DNA from: Sphingopyxis sp. 2PD
GTDB lineage: Bacteria; Pseudomonadota; Alphaproteobacteria; Sphingomonadales; Sphingomonadaceae
Assembly (NCBI RefSeq): GCF_005503695.1
Contig: NZ_SCMU01000018.1
Location: 1-55,040, forward strand
Direction: 5' to 3'
Length of the DNA stretch: 55,040 bases
The translations under genes and the position numbers were made by a program. Position 1 is the stretch's first letter. Every line of letters begins with the position of its first letter. Below the pieces are notes generated by a model. That model was not told where the DNA came from. It made no database searches and saw only the letters and a program-made list of their open reading frames with translations. Of the stretch, positions 46,871-55,040 are shown one piece after another.

Positions 46871-47458
46871 TCACTCGGCAGCAACCGCTATCGCTGCCTC
46901 ATCCCCCGCCATCCGCCGCAGCCGGCCTTTCATTACAAAATGCACCACCGCGACGTGGACCGCGAACAGGCCGAATTTAGACGTCAGCGGAAAGACGCCG
47001 ATGAACAACGGCCACCAGGCGGTGAAGAAGATCGCGATGATCAGGTTTAGCCCTGCGCTCGCAAACATCATCGCCGACCAGATCATGCCGAACCGGTCCA
47101 TCACATCACCGACCAACGCCAGTTGCTCGGGCGGGATATAGCGATTGAGCCAGCCCTTGCGCAGCATCACGGTTCCGACGATCAGATAGACGATCGTCGG
47201 CTTCGCCATCACAAAGCGCGGATCGCCGGTGAAGAGTGTGGCGGCCGCGGCGAAGAGTACCGATGCCAGGCTGATCCATTGCAACGCCGCAACCTTGCGC
47301 CCGCGCGCGAGTTCGTAGCCGACGACCGCCAGCGCAACCGCCGTGCCCGCCACCGTCGCAACCAGGATCCCAGCCCCGGTCGCCAGCAGCACCGCAAAAA
47401 GGATGACACCCAGCGAATCGAACAGCATCGGGCCGATCGCGTAGAGCAAAGTTCGCAT
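46871..47458 (-). CDS. Septation protein IspZ/YciB-like membrane protein
   Basis: A 195-residue polytopic inner-membrane protein. The FTGDPRFVMAKPTIVYLIVG segment with MLRKGWLNRYIPPEQL next to it recalls the inner septation protein A (YciB/IspZ) family. Five or so hydrophobic segments are seen (for example LLYAIGPMLFDSLGVILFAV and LNLIIAIFFTAWWPLFIG). It is convergent with lysC. The exact role is uncertain; the family is linked to cell-envelope integrity and division in enterobacteria. Confidence 0.72.
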   Translation of the reverse strand: MRTLLYAIGPMLFDSLGVILFAVLLATGAGILVATVAGTAVALAVVGYELARGRKVAALQWISLASVLFAAAATLFTGDPRFVMAKPTIVYLIVGTVMLRKGWLNRYIPPEQLALVGDVMDRFGMIWSAMMFASAGLNLIIAIFFTAWWPLFIGVFPLTSKFGLFAVHVAVVHFVMKGRLRRMAGDEAAIAVAAE

Positions 47459-47641
47459 GCCGCATCCTCTTGTCGCGAATCAAATGTTTTCGCCGTAAAC
47501 ATTGATCGACGAGACCGATGCGGTCAAGTATAAATTTACGCCGTTAACATGGGCGACACGCCATGTACCGGTATGATTAGGTTCTCGATCGAAACCCAAT
47601 TCCTATGGTAGCCCCAAGCACCCACTTTGGAGGTGTTCGTT

Positions 47642-48058
47642 ATGAAATCGGCGGTCAAAGCAGCCTTTGCCAGCGAAATGGCGTCCGCCCGATCAGCCGA
47701 AGCGGCCGGCGACTTTGCCCTCGCTACCCGGCATCTGGAACGCGCCCATATCCTGGGCCAGCGCTGGTATGTGACCCATATCCGAACGCATTATCATATG
47801 TTGCGGCTTGCCCTGAAACGGTCGGACGCGAAAGAGGCGCGCGGTCAGCTTGTCCGGTTGATCGGCGCGGGCCCCTTTCACCTCGCGGGTTGGGTGCCCG
47901 TCGGCAACACCGGCGGCGCCGACGTATCCGCCACCCGGCCGATGCCGATACCGGCGGACCTGCAATCCCATCTTGAAGGCCATTCGCTCCGCAATGGCTT
48001 GATCCTGCGCGGCTTTTTGCTCGCGGCGATTGTCGCGGCCTATCTGATCTATCGGTAA
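47642..48058 (+). CDS. DUF3703 family protein
   Basis: A 138-residue protein with the DUF3703 layout: FASEMASARSAEAAGDFALATRHLERAHILGQ (partial: RHLERAHILGQ), then HIRTHYHMLRLALKRSDAKE, GQLVRLIGAGPFHLAGW, and VPVGNTGGADVSATRPMPIP. It ends in one hydrophobic segment (GFLLAAIVAAYLIYR) that may anchor it. The start at 47642 is preceded by TTGGAGGTG at good spacing. The function of the family is unknown to me; it often accompanies metal-resistance genes elsewhere, but none are near here. GCCGTAAACAT near 47491 and GCCGTTAACAT near 47540 make a loose repeat upstream. Confidence 0.82.
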   Translation: MKSAVKAAFASEMASARSAEAAGDFALATRHLERAHILGQRWYVTHIRTHYHMLRLALKRSDAKEARGQLVRLIGAGPFHLAGWVPVGNTGGADVSATRPMPIPADLQSHLEGHSLRNGLILRGFLLAAIVAAYLIYR

Positions 48059-48120
48059 GGAACGCGCTGCCGGGGCTCTGACGCTGGCTGACGCCTGCAC
48101 GCAAGCCCTGTTGCAACACC

Positions 48121-48164
48121 AAAGAAAAGACCCGCCCCCAGGCCCATGTCCCCGGGGGCGGGTC
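48121..48164 (-). terminator. katG intrinsic terminator
   Basis: On the minus strand GACCCGCCCCC and GGGGGCGGGTC pair over 11 bases (48129-48139 with 48154-48164), followed by TTTTCTTT. It lies 32 bases after the katG stop. Confidence 0.8.
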
Positions 48165-48195
48165 CGCGACCCGTCGTCTGTGCGGCTGGTGCCGA

Positions 48196-50754
<2,559 letters not shown>

Positions 50755-50898
50755 GTGGCCAACCAAAACCCCAACGAGCAGCAGCAACGCGACGAAGAAC
50801 AACGCCGCAAGCAGCAGCAACAGCAGGATGGCGGCCAGGATCGCCAGCAGGGCGGCCAGCGGTCCGATCAGGACCGCGGCAACCCGCAGCAGCACTGA
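50755..50898 (+). CDS. Small Gln-rich hydrophilic protein, 47 aa
   Basis: A GTG start at 50755, with GGAGAGAGAAA upstream, opens a 47-codon frame ending TGA: ANQNPNEQQQRDEEQRRK followed by more Gln, Gly and Asp/Arg. It has 17 glutamines and no hydrophobic core, so it would be disordered, rather like small stress-induced hydrophilic proteins. An intrinsic terminator lies 19 bases after the stop, which supports a transcribed unit. The opposite-strand frame here is merely a Leu-rich mirror of the Gln codons. Confidence 0.6.
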   Translation: MANQNPNEQQQRDEEQRRKQQQQQDGGQDRQQGGQRSDQDRGNPQQH

Positions 50899-50916
50899 TC
50901 GATCAGCCTGCATGAA

Positions 50917-50946
50917 AAGGGGGCGCTCCTCGCGGAACGCCCCCTT
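50917..50946. terminator. Bidirectional terminator
   Basis: AAGGGGGCG and CGCCCCCTT form nine perfect pairs (50917-50925 with 50938-50946), with As before and Ts after. It sits between the small gene and the convergent TonB-dependent receptor gene, and can serve both. Confidence 0.75.
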
Positions 50947-50971
50947 CTCTGTGTCCGGCGAATGGGCCGGG

Positions 50972-53500
50972 TCAGAAACTGAACTTGACCGTCCCGCCCC
51001 ACGTCCGCGGGTCGCCAGGCTGCCCGGCGATCAACCCGACGTTGCCCGGCGCCACTTGCAGCGTTTCGATATAATTGACGTCGAAGGCGTTGCGCACCCA
51101 GCCGAAAATATCGAACCCGTCAGCGCGGAAGCCGACGCGAAAGTTGGTCAACGCATAACCCTTCACATCGGTATAGATCGACGGCGACGCGTTCGAATTC
51201 CAGCGCGAGCGATAATTGCCATCGACCCCCAGATAGACCTGGCCGTCCTTCGCAAGCAACGTGGCGGGGATGTTGGTTTCCGCGCCATAGGAAAAGGCCC
51301 ATTTGGATACGCCGGGCAGGTCGGCGCCCGAAATGTCGCACTGCCGCGGGCTCAGCGCACCGGGGACGCCGGGCTGCGAATAATCGGGCGCGGCATTGGC
51401 AGGCTGGAACGTCCCCCCGGACAGTTCGGGCGGGCATGGCGCATTGGTGAAGCTTTTATATTTGGCGTCAGTGTAGGCGCCGTTGGCATAAGCGGTGAAC
51501 CGGTCGCTGGTGCGGATCTTGAAGTCTGCCTCGATACCCTGCGACACCACTTTTTCGGCGTTCGCCAGATAGCCGCGCACCGTGCCGAACTGGCCGCCGT
51601 TCACCGTCGCCTGGAAATTCTTGATCTCGGTCCGGAAGGCGGTGAGGTTGAAGGTCGCGAGACGGTTCAGGAACTGCGTCTTGAGCCCGATTTCGAAATG
51701 ATTGACCGATTCCGGTTTGACCGTGCTGGCGCTCAGCACCGGCTGGTTGTTGGTATCGAGCGGCAAGCCATTCTGGTTGATGCCGACCGTCTTGAAGCTT
51801 TTCGCGTAAGTGGCGTAGGCCAGTACGTCGGGCGCGACCTTGTAGTTCACGTTCAGATCATAGCTGAAATTCCAGTCGCTGACCGACGGCTCGGTCAGCT
51901 GCGGCTGGTAAACCCCGCACTGTGCGGTGAGCACCGCATTGCCCGCGGTCGCCGCCGGCGCGCAGCTGGCAATCACCTGCCCCGCACCCGTGGTCACCAC
52001 GCGCTGATAAAAGCCTTCCTTCTTGTCATAATTGATGCGGATGCCCGGCTGGATGGTCAGTTCGGGGGTCAGCTTGTAGCTGAGCTGTCCATAGAAAGCG
52101 GCGCTGTCGGCCTTCAGGAACTGCGTGTTGGACGCGGTCAGGCCGTTCAACACCTCGGGCCGGTTGTAGACATTGTTCGGATCGGTCGACGGCGCCAAGC
52201 TGTAACGCGTCGCGTCGATGCCTTGCTGCTCGGTCCCCTGCGTATCGATCCGCTGCCGGAAAGCAAACAGACCGGCGACAAAATCGATCGTGTCGCCTTC
52301 GTAATTGTAACGAAACTCCTGGCTGTACTGGTCCTGCTGCGACGGATTTTGCGACCGCGACACTACCGACGCGCCGGTGAAGTCGCGGTCATTCTCCGGC
52401 AGCCAATCCCAGAAGCGCCAAGCGGTGATCGAGGTCAGAGTGCCTTGCCCGACGTCCCATTTGATGCGTAGCGATGCGCCGCCAATCTTGTTGCCGGCGT
52501 TCAGGCTGGCGTCGATGTCGGTCAACCGGTCGTACACATTGCGGCTGGGGACGGTGTAATTGTAGCCGGGGTTGGCGGCCTGAAGCCGTGCAATGATTGC
52601 ATCATATTGGCGGTTCAGCGCCCGCTGCGTCGGCCCGACGCGGACGAAGGCGGTGCCGCAGCATTCGGGGTCCTGCTGACTGTAATCGCCAGCGATCGTG
52701 ATGCTGAGATCCTCGTTGGGTTGGAACAGCAATTGGCCGCGCAGGCCCAGATTGTCCTGTTCGTTGATCCAGCGATCGGTGCGCGTGTTGAACAACGTGC
52801 CGCGGCGGCTGGTCGCGGCGATCGCGATGCGTGCGGCGATCTTGTCGGTCAGCGGCCCCGACACGGCGGCTTTCGCCTGCCGGTAGTTGAGGTTGCCGAC
52901 GCTGACTTCGGCGCGCCCCTCGAAATCGAAGGTCGGCTGGTTGGTCGTGATGTTGATCGCGCCCGCGGTGGTATTCTTGCCATAGAGCGTCCCCTGCGGC
53001 CCGCGCAGCACCTCGACCTGATCGACGTCGAGAAAGTCGAAGGTCGCGGCGGCAACGCGCGAATTATAGACGTCGTCGACATAGATGCCGACGCCCTGTT
53101 CGAACCCGTCGCTCGTCAGGCCGTACGGCACACCGATGCCGCGGATATTGACCGACGTGTTGCGCGGGTTGGTGATATAAACCTGAAGCGTCGGGGCGAG
53201 CTGTTGCAGCTTCACGACGTTGAAGTTGCCCGTCGCCTCGATCGAATCGCCGCGAATGACCGAAATCGCGACCGGCACCTCTTGCGCGGTTTCCTGACGG
53301 CGGCGCGCTGTGACGATGATGATGTCGCCGCGGCTGACGTCGTCGTCGATCTGCGTGGCGGCTGTCGCCCCCTCTTCCGCCACAATGGCGGCAGACACCT
53401 CCTCAGCCGCGGCGGGCGTGGCTCCGATTGCCAGAAGAAGCGAAATGGTGAGCGACGAGACCTGCGCGCGGCGGCGGGCGAACGGGTATTTTGCGGTCAT
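50972..53500 (-). CDS. TonB-dependent outer-membrane receptor
   Basis: An 842-residue receptor. A signal peptide (SSLTISLLLAIGATPAAAEE, with cleavage near AAAEE) is followed by a TonB-box-like IIIVTARRRQET, the plug domain (VPVAISVIRGDSIEATGNFN, IRGIGVPYG, YVDDVYNSR, VEVLRGPQGTLYGKNTTAGA) and the beta-barrel, ending in the aromatic TVKFSF. The start at 53500 follows AGGAAATTGTC; the frame upstream has ten extra residues. Substrate is not evident; the family in sphingomonads covers siderophores, vitamins, sugars and aromatic compounds. A YezD-like gene 90 bases upstream on the same strand hints at a sulfur-related role. Confidence 0.93.
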   Translation of the reverse strand: MTAKYPFARRRAQVSSLTISLLLAIGATPAAAEEVSAAIVAEEGATAATQIDDDVSRGDIIIVTARRRQETAQEVPVAISVIRGDSIEATGNFNVVKLQQLAPTLQVYITNPRNTSVNIRGIGVPYGLTSDGFEQGVGIYVDDVYNSRVAAATFDFLDVDQVEVLRGPQGTLYGKNTTAGAINITTNQPTFDFEGRAEVSVGNLNYRQAKAAVSGPLTDKIAARIAIAATSRRGTLFNTRTDRWINEQDNLGLRGQLLFQPNEDLSITIAGDYSQQDPECCGTAFVRVGPTQRALNRQYDAIIARLQAANPGYNYTVPSRNVYDRLTDIDASLNAGNKIGGASLRIKWDVGQGTLTSITAWRFWDWLPENDRDFTGASVVSRSQNPSQQDQYSQEFRYNYEGDTIDFVAGLFAFRQRIDTQGTEQQGIDATRYSLAPSTDPNNVYNRPEVLNGLTASNTQFLKADSAAFYGQLSYKLTPELTIQPGIRINYDKKEGFYQRVVTTGAGQVIASCAPAATAGNAVLTAQCGVYQPQLTEPSVSDWNFSYDLNVNYKVAPDVLAYATYAKSFKTVGINQNGLPLDTNNQPVLSASTVKPESVNHFEIGLKTQFLNRLATFNLTAFRTEIKNFQATVNGGQFGTVRGYLANAEKVVSQGIEADFKIRTSDRFTAYANGAYTDAKYKSFTNAPCPPELSGGTFQPANAAPDYSQPGVPGALSPRQCDISGADLPGVSKWAFSYGAETNIPATLLAKDGQVYLGVDGNYRSRWNSNASPSIYTDVKGYALTNFRVGFRADGFDIFGWVRNAFDVNYIETLQVAPGNVGLIAGQPGDPRTWGGTVKFSF

Positions 53501-53590
53501 GACAATTTCCTGTTGCAAAGAAATTGCCACATCCGGTGGTCCGGTCTGCGGCAGGATGAGGGGAGAGCCCCCTTGGGAGATTTTGAAAGT

Positions 53591-53761
53591 TCAGTTGGGG
53601 TAGCGGTGCCGTTCGGTCACATCGACCTGCACCAGACGACCTTCGTGAACGGTCAGCTGGATGGCACCAAATTTCAGTTTCTGAAGCGCATCGAGCACGG
53701 TCTGCACCGCGCGAGGCGTCTGTTCGGATCCGTCTTTGTCGGTCTCCGTGGATGAACGCAT
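53591..53761 (-). CDS. YezD-like (DUF2292) small protein
   Basis: A 56-residue protein that fits the YezD/DUF2292 pattern: VQTVLDALQKLKFGAIQLTV, then HEGRLVQVDVTERHRY. The start at 53761 is preceded by AAAGGATTATTC. YezD-like genes are often found with sulfate or sulfonate assimilation genes. It is 90 bases upstream of the TonB-dependent receptor on the same strand and is divergent from the nitronate-monooxygenase-like gene. A promoter with TTGTCA and TATGCT lies in front. Confidence 0.78.
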   Translation of the reverse strand: MRSSTETDKDGSEQTPRAVQTVLDALQKLKFGAIQLTVHEGRLVQVDVTERHRYPN

Positions 53762-53794
53762 GAATAATCCTTTCCCTGATGGATTCGCCGCCCA

Positions 53795-53822
53795 AGCATA
53801 TGCCAAGTGTTTTAGTTGACAA
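53795..53822 (-). promoter_or_regulatory. Probable promoter of the YezD-like/TonB receptor unit
   Basis: On the minus strand TTGTCA (53817-53822) is followed after 16 bases by TATGCT (53795-53800), 33 bases from the start codon. The patch is AT-richer than its surroundings. Confidence 0.45.
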
Positions 53823-53951
53823 TGCTTGATTTGCTTTCTGCGCCGAAAGGTTCGGTTGCTGCGCCAAACGGATTCCAGCACGCGACGGGCCGATTGCCCT
53901 GTGTCCGCCAGGGATTGCGCGCGAGTCCCAGTGCTGGCAAAGGCAACCTCA

Positions 53952-54956
53952 ATGAGCAAAATGAACGAACTGATGGCGCGCGGGACCGACCTGCTCGGCA
54001 GCGATTATGCCATCCTCTGCGGCGCGATGAGCTGGGTTTCCGAACGCCATCTGGTCAGCGCCATCAGCAACGCGGGCGGCTTTGGAGTGATCGCCTGCGG
54101 CGCGATGACGCCCGACCTGCTCGACACCGAAATCGCCGCGACCAAGGCGCTGGCGACGCGGAACTTCGGCGTCAACCTGATCACCATGCACCCGCAATTG
54201 TTCGACCTGATCGAGGTTTGCGCCAAGCATGGCGTCGGCCATGTCGTGCTGGCGGGCGGCCTGCCGCCCAAGGGCAGCCTGGAGGCGATCAAGGCGTCGG
54301 GCGCCAAGGTGATCTGTTTCGCCCCGACGCTCGCGCTCGCCAAAAAGCTGGTCCGGTCGGGCGTCGATGCGTTGGTGATCGAAGGCATGGAGGCGGGCGG
54401 CCATATCGGCCCGGTATCGACCAGCGTGCTGGCGCAGGAAATCCTGCCGACGCTGGCGGACGAGGTGCCGATCTTTGTCGCCGGGGGCATCGGCCGCGGC
54501 GAAGCGATCGCTGCCTATTTGGAAATGGGCGCCTCGGGCGTCCAGCTCGGTACCCGTTTCGTCTGCGCGACCGAGAGCATCGCCCACCCCAATTTCAAGA
54601 AGGCGTTTATCCGCGCATCGGCGCGCGAAGCCGTCGCGAGCGTCCAGATCGATCCGCGCCTGCCCGTCATCCCGGTCCGCGCGCTGAAAAACGCCGGGAC
54701 CGAAGCCTTCACCGCCAAGCAGCGCGAGGTCGCCAACAAGCTCGACGCGGGCGAAGTCGACATGATGCAGGCGCAGCTGGAAATCGAGCATTATTGGGCG
54801 GGCGCGCTGCGCCGCGCAGTGATCGACGGCGACGTCGAAAATGGTTCGTTAATGGCAGGGCAATCTGTCGGTATGGTATCCCAAGAAGAGAGTGTGGCGG
54901 AAATCGTCGCATCTCTGGTGCAACAGGCCGAAGCCGCGTTGCACGCCCGGGGTTGA
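53952..54956 (+). CDS. Nitronate monooxygenase / FabK-like flavoprotein
   Basis: A 334-residue TIM-barrel FMN enzyme of the 2-nitropropane dioxygenase / enoyl-ACP-reductase II family. Recognisable segments are LCGAMSWVSERHLVSAISNAGGFGVIACG in two parts (AMSWVSERHLVSAI, NAGGFGVIACG), FGVNLITMHP, GVGHVVLAGGLPP, ALVIEGMEAGGHIGP, PIFVAGGIGRGEAIAAYL and GVQLGTRFVCATE, the usual FMN-phosphate-binding order. EGMEAGGHIG carries the catalytic His. The start at 53952 (MSKMNEL) is preferred over a longer frame. It is divergent from the YezD-like gene. The natural substrate is unknown. Confidence 0.88.
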   Translation: MSKMNELMARGTDLLGSDYAILCGAMSWVSERHLVSAISNAGGFGVIACGAMTPDLLDTEIAATKALATRNFGVNLITMHPQLFDLIEVCAKHGVGHVVLAGGLPPKGSLEAIKASGAKVICFAPTLALAKKLVRSGVDALVIEGMEAGGHIGPVSTSVLAQEILPTLADEVPIFVAGGIGRGEAIAAYLEMGASGVQLGTRFVCATESIAHPNFKKAFIRASAREAVASVQIDPRLPVIPVRALKNAGTEAFTAKQREVANKLDAGEVDMMQAQLEIEHYWAGALRRAVIDGDVENGSLMAGQSVGMVSQEESVAEIVASLVQQAEAALHARG

Positions 54957-54988
54957 CGCCGCATGGTATCGCGGTTGGGGAGTGGAAC

Positions 54989-55040
54989 ATGAATATGTCG
55001 CGGAAGATTATCGTCGCAGCTTTGCTCGCGAGCGTTGCTG
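54989..55040 (+). CDS. Start of an exported protein, cut by the window edge
   Basis: ATG at 54989 after GGGGAGTGGAAC opens MNMSRKIIVAALLASVA, the beginning of a signal peptide. Only 17 codons are visible, so the product cannot be named. It follows the nitronate-monooxygenase-like gene by 32 bases on the same strand and is likely co-transcribed. Confidence 0.6.
   Translation, partial: MNMSRKIIVAALLASVA

Overview
The window looks like a chromosomal segment of a GC-rich alphaproteobacterium, most likely a sphingomonad (Sphingopyxis-like). The basis is the GC-rich codon use, the intergenic GTCATCCCGGCGAAGG-type palindromes, and a gene set of gltD/gltB, uppP, ubiG, katG and a TonB-dependent receptor. 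Genus is inference. The window splits at a tRNA-Leu(CAG) gene at 31.6 kb.

Positions 1-31.6 kb are an integrated genomic island. A P4-type tyrosine integrase (30187-31422) lies against the 3' end of the tRNA, with repeated ACCATCA-type sites between them. The island backbone is read leftward: CHC2/toprim protein, ParB-like protein, a 1431-residue strawberry-notch-like helicase with an N-terminal methyltransferase fold, RES/Xre toxin-antitoxin, DUF932 protein, Mom-like DNA-modification enzyme, PP-loop (PAPS-reductase-like) enzyme, GHKL ATPase, DUF5983 protein and about a dozen small unknown proteins. Nine copies of a purine-rich element (about GGAGGAAAGGGGGAG on the coding strand) precede backbone gene groups, usually 36-61 bases before the first start codon. 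Near the integrase are an AlpA-like HTH protein and a mobile mystery protein A/B (HTH plus Fic) pair.

The leftward backbone is interrupted at about 10.4-18.3 kb by cargo of a different character: a divergent LysR/SDR/NADP-binding protein cassette, then a rightward three-gene cluster. The cluster encodes a 59-residue small regulator-like protein, a 956-residue Type IIG-like adenine methyltransferase and a 238-residue PD-(D/E)XK nuclease-like protein, preceded by stacked palindromes and followed by an IS1182-like transposase remnant. This cluster is the best candidate for a poorly described defence system in the window. The opposite end of the island is not in the window.

From 31.7 kb to the end is core chromosome: an NDUFA9-like SDR, uppP, gltD - DUF2059 protein - gltB (ammonium assimilation), a GST, two lipoproteins, a YdeI-like protein, ubiG, lysC, a septation-protein-like membrane protein, a DUF3703 protein, katG, a 47-residue Gln-rich protein, a TonB-dependent receptor with a YezD-like gene upstream, and a nitronate-monooxygenase-like enzyme. 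Four palindromic intergenic-type elements are present; one of them sits in frame inside ubiG.
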